Below, piece after piece: positions 14,644 through 23,885 of a stretch of DNA of 33,505 nucleotides (the first letter of the stretch is position 1; each line of letters starts with the position of its first letter). The position numbers and the translations under genes were made by a program. The notes beneath the pieces are model-generated. The model searched no databases and was not told the origin of the DNA. It saw nothing but the letters and a program-made list of their open reading frames with translations. Origin of the DNA: Candidatus Hydrogenedentota bacterium (lineage in GTDB: Bacteria > Hydrogenedentota > Hydrogenedentia > Hydrogenedentales > CAILVY01); NCBI GenBank assembly GCA_029565395.1, contig JAKQOG010000227.1:1-33505 (forward strand), in the 5' to 3' direction.

Positions 14644-17600
14644 GTGGCCAGACGATTATACTTTCATCCGTTTCATGGCTTGCTGCTGGCACTCTTTCTT
14701 TTAGAGGCCGCCGGGTTGGCGGAGGCCCAAACCACCACGTATTATGTGGCTACGAACGGGAATGATGCGTGGTCGGGGCTGTTGTCTGCGCCGAATGTCT
14801 CCTTGACGGATGGACCGTTCGCCACGCTTGTGGGGGCGCGGAATGGAATTCGGGCGTTAAAAACCGCACATAGCGGACAGTTGCCGGGTCCGGTGGTGGT
14901 GGAAATCCGAGGGGGGACTTATGTGCTGAGCGATACGGTGACCTTTGAGGCCCAAGACACGGGAGCATCGGACAAGACCATAACCTATAGGGCCTATTCG
15001 GGGGAGCATCCTGTCTTCAGTGGAGGGAAGCTTCTCAGCGGCTGGCAGCAGGAGGGCTCGTTGTGGAAAGTGGTGTTGCCGGAGGTGCAGGGGGGTACGT
15101 GGTGGTTCAGTGTATTGTTCGTGGGGGGGGAATTGCGGATGCCCGCGCGGGATCCGAATTTGACGGGAGATTCCCGGGATCCGGATGAAGATGGTTTTTT
15201 CAATACGGCGGGGACGGTCGAGGAGGCCCCGGAATGTTTTTACTATACGGCGGGTGATTTGCAGAGCTATGAGAATCCGGAGGATGTGCTGGTGATGGTG
15301 ATGCATGCGTGGGATGAGTCGTATCATCGCATTGCGGGTTTGGATACGGTTAATCATATCGTTACGTTCGAGGATATTGATCCCGGCACGCCTGAATCGG
15401 ACCACAATGAGTTTGAACTCTGGGGATCGGGCCAGCGGTATTGCGTGTGGCATGCGTGGGAGGCGCTGGATACGCCCGGTGAGTGGTGGCTGGATCGCGG
15501 CACGGGAACGTTGTATTACTACCCGGAGGCAGGTGAAACGATGGGCGGCACGGCGATTTATGCGCCGAAGCTGGAAACGCTGGTGCGTTTTAGCGGCAAT
15601 GAGGTGACGCCCATATCCTATTTGCGGTTTGAAGGGTTGGAATTCAGCCACAGCAATTACGTTTTTGGTCCAAACGTTCCCCGAAGCACCACGTATGGGT
15701 TGACCCAATACAGCGTATCGCATTTTCTGCCCGCGGCCATTCAGGCGGCCGGGTTATCGTACAGCAGGTTTGAAGAGTGCATATTTTCTCATCTCAGCGC
15801 GTATTCGGTGTTGTTACGCAACGCCTGTGTGTCGAATGAACTGCGGGGCAATGAGGCGGTTGATTTGGGCGGAGGCGGTCTTGAGGTTAATCGCGATTAT
15901 CTCAACACAACGTTGAACACGGTGGATAACAATTGGGTGCACGATGGCGGGAAGCTGTTTCCGTCGGCGGTGGGCATCCGGATCGGGATGTCGTCGTACA
16001 ACAACATCACTCACAATGAAGTTTCTGATTTGGGATATTGCGGTATCTCGGCGGGCTGGCTGGTGGGGTATGGAGAGAGCACGTGTCATGATAATATGAT
16101 CGAAGACAATCACGTGCATCATATTGGCCAGGGCATTCTCAGCGACATGGGCGGGATTTATCTCGCAGGACCTGCGCCCAACACGGTTGTGAACAACAAT
16201 CTTGTGCATGATGTGCGGATGTATGCGCGGGGCTACGGCGGCTGGGGCATTTATCTGGATGAAGGGGCCTCGAACATCACGGTGCAGAATAACGTGGTGC
16301 ACAGCACGGACAGCGGCGGGATCCACATCAATTACGGGCGCACAAACACGATTCAGAACAATATTTTTGCATGGGGGGTGCTGGATCAGATCCAACGGAC
16401 GCAAACGGAGCCCGAAGCCTATTACACGATCAATTTTAATAAGAACATTGTGTTGTTGAATAACAGTCATCTGTTCGCGGGGGCCTGGACCGATTACAAA
16501 TTCCTGTTTGATTACAATTGCTATTGGGACATCTCCGGGTATGAATTCATGTTTCCTCCGGGGACGTTTGCACAGTGGCAAAGCACCGGGCAAGACCCCC
16601 ACAGCATAGTGAGCGATCCGCTCTTCACGGATGCGGAGCACTATGACTTTACCTTGTCCGGATCTTCGCCCGCGATCACCCAGTTGGGGTTTGCGCCCGT
16701 CGATATCAGCGGTGTGGGATTATACGGAGACCCAGCCTGGGTGAACGGGCCGGACAGTATATCGCGTGAGGAAACACCGTTGCCGCCCGCCCCGGAAGAC
16801 GTGCAGTATCCGTATGATTTTGAGTTGGATGAAGCGGGCAGTGCGCCGGAGGGATGGGGTGTCCTGAACGATGAAGATTCGCTGGTAGCGGGGGTATTTG
16901 TGTCGGAAACACAGGCCATTGGCGGACAGAGCATGAATATTGTGGATGCCGCCGGGTTGGACTATTCGTGGATGCCTGTCGCCTATATGGAGCCGGATTT
17001 CCGGTACGGGCTGGCAGTGATGCGGTTGTGGCTGCGGGTAAGCTCTGCGGCGCAGTTTCTGATTGAATGGCGGGATGGCGGAAGCGCGGGATACCTGGTA
17101 GGGCCGACGCTTGCCGTCCTTGAGTGGGGCCTCTTTTCCAACAGTGTGCTCTTGGAGCAACTCCCCCGGAATGAATGGTTTCAACTGGAAGTGGTTTGCC
17201 CGCTGGGACATGATGCAGACAATACCTTCGATTTGCGGTTGTGGACTGCATCTCAAGGCTGGCATGAGTATCTGAACCAGCCGTGTGCTGACTCCGGGTT
17301 TGACCGCTTAAGCTGGCTGGGGATCGTATCGTTCGCCGAGACCTCGGACCAGCTTTATGTGGATAATTTTGAGTTGTACGTAGTGACGGCAGGGGCCGAC
17401 ACGGATGGGGATGGAATTCTGGATTGGAAGGAAGGGGTTGCGGATCCGGATGGGGATGGTTTGCCGAATTACCGCGACCCGGACTCCGATGGCGACGGTC
17501 TCCTCGATTCTCAGGAATACCGCAGCCATGAAGATGCGGATAACGACGGGTTCCCGAATTTTCTGGATACTGACAGCGATGGAGATGGTCTGCCGGATGG

Positions 17601-20600
17601 TACAGAGGGAACCGGAGACCCGGATAGCGATAGCAAGCCAAATTTTGTGGATACCGACAGCGATGGAGATGGCCTGCCGGATGCTACAGAGGGAACCGGA
17701 GACCCAGACGGTGACAGCCAGCCCAATTTTCTGGATACCGACAGTAACAATAACGGCATTCTGGACGGTACGGAAGGCACCGGGGATATCGATAGCGACA
17801 GCATCCCCAATTTCCGCGATCCTGATAATGATAACGATGGCATCCCAGACGCCATAGAAGGCACGGGTAATCCGGATGGTGATGGATTGCCCAATTATCT
17901 CGATCCGGATTCGGATGGTGATGGAATACCCGACAGCGTGGAAGGAACGGTCCAATCCGATGCAGACGGCATTCCCAATTTTCTAGACACGGATTCGGAT
18001 GGCGACGGCATCCCCGATGCCACGGAAGGCACCGGCAACCCCGATGGGGATGGGTTGCCAAATTATGTAGATCCCGACTCGGATGGCGACGGCATCCCCG
18101 ATGCCACAGAAGGCACGGGCAATCCGGATGGCGATAGTACGGCCAATTATCTCGATCTTGACTCAGACGGCGATGGCATCCCCGACGCCACGGAAGGCAC
18201 CGGCAATCCCGATGGGGACAGTACGGCCAATTATCTCGATCTTGACTCAGATGGCGATGGCATCCCCGACGCCACAGAAGGCACCGGCAATCCCGATGGG
18301 GATAGCAGCCCCAATTATCTGGATCTTGACTCAGATGGCGATGGCATCCCCGACGCCACGGAAGGCGCCGGCAATCCCGATGGAGATAGCAGCCCCAATT
18401 ATCTGGATCTTGACTCAGACGGCGATGGCATCCCCGACGCCACGGAAGGCACCGGCAATCCCGATGGGGATAGTACGGCCAATTATCTCGATCTTGACTC
18501 AGACGGCGACGGTATCCCCGACGCCACAGAAGGCACGGGGAATCCGGATGGAGATAGCAGCCCCAATTATCTCGATCTTGACTCAGACGGCGATGGCATC
18601 CCCGACGCCACAGAAGGCACCGGCAATCCCGATGGGGATAGTACGGCCAATTATCTCGATCTTGACTCAGACGGCGACGGTATCCCCGACGCCACGGAAG
18701 GCACCGGCAATCCGGATGGTGACAGCAGTCCCAATTATCTGGATACGGATTCGGATGGCGATGGCATCCTCGACGCCACGGAAGGCACCGGCAATCCGGA
18801 TCTGGACAGCCTGCCGAATTATTTGGATACGGACTCGGATGGGGACGGTTTGCCGGATAGTGTTGAAGGCGCTGGCGACCGCGACACGGACAGCACGCCG
18901 AACTTCCTGGATCTGGATTCGGATGGAGACGGGATTCCGGATAGTATTGAGGGTGCGGGCAACCCCGATGGCGACGGGTACGCTAATTTTCTGGATCTAG
19001 ACGCGGATGGAGACGGTATTCCTGACGCAACAGAAGGAAGCGGAGATCAGGATGGGGACGGTACGCGCAATTTTCTGGATCTGGATTCGGATGATGATGA
19101 CATCAACGACTCAGTAGAAGGCGCGGGCAATCCGGACGGGGATGAACTGCCAAACTTTTTAGATGATGATTCGGACGGGGATGGGATTTCCGATCATGTA
19201 GAAGGCGTTATCGATACGGACCTTGACAGCACGCCGAATTATCTGGACACGGATTCAGATGGCGACGGCATCGATGATATCGAGGAAGGCACCGGAGATC
19301 CGGATGGAGACAGTATTCCGAATTACCTGGACAGCAGTTCGGATTTGGATGGAATCCCGGACGATGTGGAAGGCGGGGGCGATCTGGACGGAGACGGCGT
19401 CCCGAATTTCCTCGATCCGGATTCGGATGGGGATGGCATTGATGATATCGTCGAAGGAACCGGCGATTCAGATGGCGATGGGATTCCCAATTTCCTGGAT
19501 GTGGACGCGGATGCCGATGGGGATGGGATCGGTGATGCGGCGGAGGGAACGGACGACCTTGATGGAGATGGAACTCCGAATTATTTAGATCTGGACTCGG
19601 ATGATGACGATATTCCGGATGCCGTGGAAGGGACTGGCGATCCAGACGGTGACAGTATCCCAAACTATAAGGATGATGATTCGGATGGTGACGGAATCTC
19701 CGACAAAGTGGAAGGCGTTGTAAATTCGGATGGTGACAGCCTGCCAAACTACCTGGACCCGGATTCGGATGGCGATGGAATATCTGATCTGATAGAAGGC
19801 GCCGGACATGGTGATGGTGATGGAATTCCGAATTATCTTGATCCAGATTCGGACAATGACGGACTATCCGATGCGATAGAGGGATCGGGGAATCCGGATG
19901 GCGATGAACTGCCGAATTTCCTTGATTCAGATTCGGATGGGGATGGGATAAATGATTCCGTGGAAGGAACCGGGAATCCGGATAGCGACGCCTTGCCGAA
20001 TTACCTGGATTTGGATTCGGATGGCGACGGAATAAATGATTCCGTGGAAGGAACCGGGAATCCGGATGGCGACGCGCTGCCGAATTACCTGGATTTGGAT
20101 TCGGATGGCGACGGAATAAATGATTCCGTGGAAGGAACCGGAAATCCGGATGGCGACGCCTTGCCGAATTACCTGGATCTGGATTCGGATGGCGATGGGA
20201 TAAACGATGCGGTGGAAGGGGTCACTGACACCGATGGTGACAGCACGCCGAATTATTTGGATACCGATTCAGATGATGACGATATCCCTGACGAGATTGA
20301 AGGAACGGGCAATCCCGATAGTGACGGCCTCCCCAATTATCTTGACCCGGATTCGGATGGGGATGGCATCGACGATGTTACGGAAGGCGCGGGCAATCCC
20401 GATGGCGATGCATACCCTAATTTCCTGGACGAAGATTCGGATGGCGACGGGGTACCGGATGCCGTGGAGGGTACGGGCGATGATGATGGGGACACAATCC
20501 CCAATTATCTGGATGTGGATTTGGATTCGGACGGGGACGGAATTGGGGATGCCGCGGAAGGCACGGATGATTTGGACGGCGACAGCATCCCTAATTATCT

Positions 20601-22209
20601 TGATCCCGATACGGACGGCGATGGCATCGATGACATTGTGGAAGGAACCGCGGATCCGGACAAGGATGGCCTTCCGAATTACAAGGATGACGATTCGGAT
20701 GGGGATGGGATTGACGACAAGATCGAAGGAATTCAGGATCCCGATGCCGACAGTACGCCGAATTATCTGGATGACGATTCGGACGGGGATGGCATTTTGG
20801 ATATCCTTGAGGGAGCGGAAGACGCCGATGGTGATAGTGTAGGGAATTACCTGGACGACGATTCAGATGATGACGGCATCAGCGATGCTGAAGAGGGGGT
20901 GGAGAATCCGGATGGCGACAGCCTTCCGAATTTTCTGGACCCGGATTCAGATGGCGATGGCATCGAGGACAGAGAGGAAGGAAACGGCGATCCAGACAAC
21001 GACGATGTCCCGAATTATTTGGATCCGGACTCAGATGGGGATGGAATTGATGATGTCATTGAAGGCACGGAAAATCCTGACGGTGATGCCGCGCCCAATT
21101 ACCTGGATACCGATTCGGACGGTGACGGCATTAATGACGTGGTTGAGGGTACGGGAAATCCCGATGGCGATAGTGTGCCAAACTACCTGGATCTTGATTC
21201 GGACGGGGATGGCATCGATGACAGTATCGAGCAGACAGGGGATCCCGATATCGATAGTTTTCCCAATTTTCTGGACTCCGACAGCGACGGGGATGGGATT
21301 GATGATGGCGTGGAAGGCGCGGGAAATCCCGATGGGGACAGCTTCCCGAATTTCCTGGATAGTGACAGTGATGGCGACGGCATAGACGACGTGATAGAAA
21401 CAAATATTGATTCGGATGGTGATACTACGCCGGATTATCTGGATATCGATTCGGATGATGACGGCATTCCTGACGAAACAGAGGGAACGGACAACCCGGA
21501 TTTGGACAGTCTTCCAAATTATCTGGACGACGATTCCGATGGGGATCAGTTGCTCGATATGTACGAAGGCGCCGGTGATCGAGACCTGGATACTATTCCA
21601 AATTTCTTGGATCCGGATTCGGACGGCGACGGACTCATGGATCATCCCCTGGCGATATCCATTCAACCTCAAGATGCCGCCGTGTATGAAAATGATCCTG
21701 TTATGTTTAGCATTACTGCCTCCGGCGGATATGGTTCATTAAGTTATACCTGGAAGAAAGACGATGTGCCGCTCGATGCACCGAATCTGCCGCAGTTAAA
21801 CCTCCTTACCGCACTATACAGCGATGAAGGGGATTATTCGTGCAGCGTGTCCGACGGAGTGGTGATCGTGGATTCGGACGGGGCCGCGTTGACGGTACAT
21901 GAACGGCCGGCCTCGGGATTTCATTCAGCGGACAGCAGTCAAAGCTGGACCATTTCATTGAGCGAACTGCTGCGGGTGATCCAATTTTTTAATTCAGATG
22001 CGTTTCATTGCGAGGAAGGCACGGAAGATGGATTTGCGCCCGGAGCGGGGGATCAGGGATGCGCGCCGCATGACAGCGATTATGTTCCGCAGGATTGGCG
22101 CATCAATCTGTCGGAACTGCTGCGCATCATTCAATTCTTCAATTCGGCGGGCAGTGCCTATCATGTGGAGGAAGGCACGGAAGACGGATTTGCACCGCAG
22201 GCAGCTTAG
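14644..22209 (+). CDS. Giant secreted protein: beta-helix, lectin-like region, 50 TSP3-like repeats, Ig-like domain, twin dockerin-like tail
   Basis: The 2521-residue protein starts at GTG 14644; an in-frame TAA at 14632 rules out a longer form. A signal peptide (residues ~1-29, ending AEAQ) leads to YYVATNGNDAWSG and a right-handed parallel beta-helix (~30-680), the fold of many polysaccharide lyases and glycosidases. Residues ~710-915 look like a concanavalin-type lectin domain. From 919 to ~2336 there are 50 units of 28-30 residues, DSDGDGIPDATEG then NPDGDS-x-PNYLD, with Asp patterns of thrombospondin type-3 Ca-binding repeats; they should form a long, rigid, very acidic stalk. An Ig-like domain (~2337-2421) and two copies of a W-x-I-x-LSELLR-x-IQFFN module (2427-2521) end it. 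Probably a surface-displayed glycan-binding or degrading protein; no catalytic residue can be assigned. Confidence 0.85.
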   Translation: MARRLYFHPFHGLLLALFLLEAAGLAEAQTTTYYVATNGNDAWSGLLSAPNVSLTDGPFATLVGARNGIRALKTAHSGQLPGPVVVEIRGGTYVLSDTVTFEAQDTGASDKTITYRAYSGEHPVFSGGKLLSGWQQEGSLWKVVLPEVQGGTWWFSVLFVGGELRMPARDPNLTGDSRDPDEDGFFNTAGTVEEAPECFYYTAGDLQSYENPEDVLVMVMHAWDESYHRIAGLDTVNHIVTFEDIDPGTPESDHNEFELWGSGQRYCVWHAWEALDTPGEWWLDRGTGTLYYYPEAGETMGGTAIYAPKLETLVRFSGNEVTPISYLRFEGLEFSHSNYVFGPNVPRSTTYGLTQYSVSHFLPAAIQAAGLSYSRFEECIFSHLSAYSVLLRNACVSNELRGNEAVDLGGGGLEVNRDYLNTTLNTVDNNWVHDGGKLFPSAVGIRIGMSSYNNITHNEVSDLGYCGISAGWLVGYGESTCHDNMIEDNHVHHIGQGILSDMGGIYLAGPAPNTVVNNNLVHDVRMYARGYGGWGIYLDEGASNITVQNNVVHSTDSGGIHINYGRTNTIQNNIFAWGVLDQIQRTQTEPEAYYTINFNKNIVLLNNSHLFAGAWTDYKFLFDYNCYWDISGYEFMFPPGTFAQWQSTGQDPHSIVSDPLFTDAEHYDFTLSGSSPAITQLGFAPVDISGVGLYGDPAWVNGPDSISREETPLPPAPEDVQYPYDFELDEAGSAPEGWGVLNDEDSLVAGVFVSETQAIGGQSMNIVDAAGLDYSWMPVAYMEPDFRYGLAVMRLWLRVSSAAQFLIEWRDGGSAGYLVGPTLAVLEWGLFSNSVLLEQLPRNEWFQLEVVCPLGHDADNTFDLRLWTASQGWHEYLNQPCADSGFDRLSWLGIVSFAETSDQLYVDNFELYVVTAGADTDGDGILDWKEGVADPDGDGLPNYRDPDSDGDGLLDSQEYRSHEDADNDGFPNFLDTDSDGDGLPDGTEGTGDPDSDSKPNFVDTDSDGDGLPDATEGTGDPDGDSQPNFLDTDSNNNGILDGTEGTGDIDSDSIPNFRDPDNDNDGIPDAIEGTGNPDGDGLPNYLDPDSDGDGIPDSVEGTVQSDADGIPNFLDTDSDGDGIPDATEGTGNPDGDGLPNYVDPDSDGDGIPDATEGTGNPDGDSTANYLDLDSDGDGIPDATEGTGNPDGDSTANYLDLDSDGDGIPDATEGTGNPDGDSSPNYLDLDSDGDGIPDATEGAGNPDGDSSPNYLDLDSDGDGIPDATEGTGNPDGDSTANYLDLDSDGDGIPDATEGTGNPDGDSSPNYLDLDSDGDGIPDATEGTGNPDGDSTANYLDLDSDGDGIPDATEGTGNPDGDSSPNYLDTDSDGDGILDATEGTGNPDLDSLPNYLDTDSDGDGLPDSVEGAGDRDTDSTPNFLDLDSDGDGIPDSIEGAGNPDGDGYANFLDLDADGDGIPDATEGSGDQDGDGTRNFLDLDSDDDDINDSVEGAGNPDGDELPNFLDDDSDGDGISDHVEGVIDTDLDSTPNYLDTDSDGDGIDDIEEGTGDPDGDSIPNYLDSSSDLDGIPDDVEGGGDLDGDGVPNFLDPDSDGDGIDDIVEGTGDSDGDGIPNFLDVDADADGDGIGDAAEGTDDLDGDGTPNYLDLDSDDDDIPDAVEGTGDPDGDSIPNYKDDDSDGDGISDKVEGVVNSDGDSLPNYLDPDSDGDGISDLIEGAGHGDGDGIPNYLDPDSDNDGLSDAIEGSGNPDGDELPNFLDSDSDGDGINDSVEGTGNPDSDALPNYLDLDSDGDGINDSVEGTGNPDGDALPNYLDLDSDGDGINDSVEGTGNPDGDALPNYLDLDSDGDGINDAVEGVTDTDGDSTPNYLDTDSDDDDIPDEIEGTGNPDSDGLPNYLDPDSDGDGIDDVTEGAGNPDGDAYPNFLDEDSDGDGVPDAVEGTGDDDGDTIPNYLDVDLDSDGDGIGDAAEGTDDLDGDSIPNYLDPDTDGDGIDDIVEGTADPDKDGLPNYKDDDSDGDGIDDKIEGIQDPDADSTPNYLDDDSDGDGILDILEGAEDADGDSVGNYLDDDSDDDGISDAEEGVENPDGDSLPNFLDPDSDGDGIEDREEGNGDPDNDDVPNYLDPDSDGDGIDDVIEGTENPDGDAAPNYLDTDSDGDGINDVVEGTGNPDGDSVPNYLDLDSDGDGIDDSIEQTGDPDIDSFPNFLDSDSDGDGIDDGVEGAGNPDGDSFPNFLDSDSDGDGIDDVIETNIDSDGDTTPDYLDIDSDDDGIPDETEGTDNPDLDSLPNYLDDDSDGDQLLDMYEGAGDRDLDTIPNFLDPDSDGDGLMDHPLAISIQPQDAAVYENDPVMFSITASGGYGSLSYTWKKDDVPLDAPNLPQLNLLTALYSDEGDYSCSVSDGVVIVDSDGAALTVHERPASGFHSADSSQSWTISLSELLRVIQFFNSDAFHCEEGTEDGFAPGAGDQGCAPHDSDYVPQDWRINLSELLRIIQFFNSAGSAYHVEEGTEDGFAPQAA
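17398..21650 (+). repeat. TSP3-like coding repeat array, about 50.5 units of 84-90 bp
   Basis: I count 50 full units plus one partial (DSDGDGLMDH). Most are 28 residues; units 1, 2, 26 and 38 are 30. Units 9-16 (about 18065-18760) and 31-33 (about 19940-20190) are almost identical in DNA, while the others differ at many positions, so parts of the array expanded recently. Confidence 0.9.
21919..22206 (+). repeat. C-terminal twin module (dockerin-like, LSELLR-IQFFN)
   Basis: Two tandem ~48-residue copies. Each has an acidic/aromatic lead (SADSSQSW or DYVPQDW), I-x-LSELLR-(V/I)-IQFFN, and then EEGTEDGFAP. The lead plus helix looks like one EF-hand-like half of a dockerin. Confidence 0.7.
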
Positions 22210-22235
22210 CCCTGATATCTCATCATTCGTCTTGT

Positions 22236-22282
22236 ATGTTTTTCATTGCGAGGCGTGCCCGCCGCAGGAGGGAGCGCCAGGC
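22236..22282 (-). repeat. REP-like GC-rich element, copy 2, between convergent genes
   Basis: AGGCGTGCCCGCCGCAGGAG at 22251-22270 is the reverse complement, with one change, of 2758-2777. GGCGTGCCC and GGGAGCGCC arms give an imperfect hairpin. It occupies the 100-bp gap between two convergent stop codons, a usual REP location, and might help end transcription. Confidence 0.6.
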
Positions 22283-22309
22283 CGGAGAAATTCGGCTTTC
22301 GTGCGATTT

Positions 22310-23785
22310 TTACTTGCTAGATTCGGGAGACCTGACCTGAAATGCGAAGAGCTTGCCTCGGTGTAAAATGAAGCGAAGCGATAGTGGCCGGCCTTTCTCA
22401 GCATCGCCAATACTCATAAACGTTTTGTCTGTTTGCCATACGACGCGATACCGCAGCGGATCTACCGGAAGAAGCCGGCATTGTTCACGGCTAAATCCGG
22501 CGAGAACGCTTCCATTCGCCTCCAGCAATTCCACCCGCAGGTCTCCGTCGGCGACATCGGCGTTTACAATCAAATCGGTTCCCTCGAAGGTAAGCGGGAG
22601 GGTTTGGAGTATGCCCGGTATATCGGCCTTTTCCGCTTGGAGGGCAACAAAACGGCCGGCGGGCAGGGTAGCCAGGCCAATGGCCATTTTCCCGAATCCT
22701 TCTCCGTGACGAGAGGCCGCGCCCGTGTAATAAAGGTAAACAGAGTCGTCCTTGACAAACATGGTGGTCCCCGGAAAGACGCGCGCGCCGTCCCATGCGC
22801 CAGGCGTGGCTTTCAGGAATACTTGCCGGTCCGCCACGCGCTGCCACGTGCGGCCGTCGCGGCTCACGACAAGTTGTGTATCTTGATCGCCGAGACTGTT
22901 GTTCCTGGGGGTCTGGTCGAGGTGAAGCAGCCACAGGATGCCGATAAGTACATCGCCATAAGCGGTCACGGAGATTCCGTAGGGTTGCACCCAGGGATAG
23001 CCGTCCTCTTTGTCCGTTGCGAAAATCGTTTCCTTTTTCGTCCAGGTATCGAAATCCCGGCTGACCGAAAGCCCGACGCCGCGCATAACGCCGGGCCATT
23101 CCGGGTCGGCTATTTGCGCGCGGACATACGCCAGATACTCGTCTTTCCAGCGGACAACGCACGAACCGGTGTCATTTTTACCGACTGCCGGGCGCCAGTC
23201 ACGCGTTTCCCAATGGACGCCGTCAGGCGAGACTCCGAACAGGGCGCCGCCAACCCCTTTGTAGCGGCGATTCGGATCGGGGTCTGCTGGTTCCGGCAAC
23301 ACACAGAAGCCGTGGGTGCCTTCAATGACAATATTGTGCTGTGAATGGGTCCCAAACGGCTTCGTTCCCACCGAGGGCTTGGTCCAGCGAAGGCCGTCGG
23401 GCGATTCGGCGTAGCACGTGAAGTATTCCGCCGTCCTCGGATGCTGCGGATTGTCGGGAATGCCGTCTTTTTGCTCGCTGCCGAGATACCAGCACCGGAA
23501 AAGGTTTCGGTCCGGTTCATACAGCACGGTTCCATAGATCTCGATGACACGGGCTTCCCATGGCTGATCCTGCACGATGACCGGATTGGCCGGGTCTTTC
23601 GCCGGTTGCTCCATCGTACGCCGCAGGTGGGTCATGGATTGGACAAGATAGTCGTCCAAAAACAACTGGGGATGATCGGAAATGGCAATCGGCGGCGTCT
23701 GCGCCATGGCCGGAGCTCCGCTCCACAAGGTGGTGAGCACAACGAGGCAACAGGCAATATCCATGGCGCGATGCGTCATGATCAT
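22310..23785 (-). CDS. Secreted 'LFLDD' beta-propeller protein, glycoside-hydrolase-like
   Basis: The start is the ATG at 23785, with CCAGGGA 6-7 bases upstream; the frame runs open to 24073 but would overlap the divergent gene. The 491-residue product has a signal peptide (~1-28, ending APAMA). The mature protein opens with PQLFLDDYLVQSMTHLRRT and has repeated blade elements of five-bladed-propeller type: FRCWYLGS, YAESPDGLRWTKP, FGVSPDGVHW, SVSRDFDTWTKK, VVSRDGRTWQRV, and VYLYYTGAASRHGEGFGKMAIGLA. These recall GH32/GH43-like hydrolases, but I cannot assign the acidic catalytic triad. The last ~90 residues (LTFEGTDLIVNADVADGDLRVELL) form a beta-sandwich, also present in its neighbour. Function: probably a periplasmic or outer-surface glycan-active enzyme. 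Confidence 0.75.
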   Translation of the reverse strand: MIMTHRAMDIACCLVVLTTLWSGAPAMAQTPPIAISDHPQLFLDDYLVQSMTHLRRTMEQPAKDPANPVIVQDQPWEARVIEIYGTVLYEPDRNLFRCWYLGSEQKDGIPDNPQHPRTAEYFTCYAESPDGLRWTKPSVGTKPFGTHSQHNIVIEGTHGFCVLPEPADPDPNRRYKGVGGALFGVSPDGVHWETRDWRPAVGKNDTGSCVVRWKDEYLAYVRAQIADPEWPGVMRGVGLSVSRDFDTWTKKETIFATDKEDGYPWVQPYGISVTAYGDVLIGILWLLHLDQTPRNNSLGDQDTQLVVSRDGRTWQRVADRQVFLKATPGAWDGARVFPGTTMFVKDDSVYLYYTGAASRHGEGFGKMAIGLATLPAGRFVALQAEKADIPGILQTLPLTFEGTDLIVNADVADGDLRVELLEANGSVLAGFSREQCRLLPVDPLRYRVVWQTDKTFMSIGDAEKGRPLSLRFILHRGKLFAFQVRSPESSK

Positions 23786-23885
23786 TCGCTTTCCCTGGGT
23801 TTCCCTGGTGCGTTCATTCCTTCTTTGCAGCACTTTTGTTACCATAAGACTCAGCATACCATAGGCCGATTCGCAGGAGATAGAC
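23786..23885. promoter_or_regulatory. 100-bp divergent promoter region of the LFLDD gene pair
   Basis: The region holds the ribosome sites of both genes (CCAGGGA toward minus, AGGAGA toward plus). A direct repeat GTTTCCCTGG/TTTCCCTGG lies at the minus side. I see no clear consensus promoter; TTGTTA with TACCAT (15-bp spacer) is a poor candidate on the plus strand. Confidence 0.35.

Noticed and set aside
14857..15723. 288-codon minus-strand frame inside the beta-helix region
   Set aside because: Composition is rich in R, H and P as expected of an antisense shadow; no family resemblance.
17308..21742. Many long frames on both strands within the TSP3 array
   Set aside because: They are shadows caused by 84-bp codon-periodic repeats in the 14644-22209 gene; their products are low-complexity and lack starts with ribosome sites.
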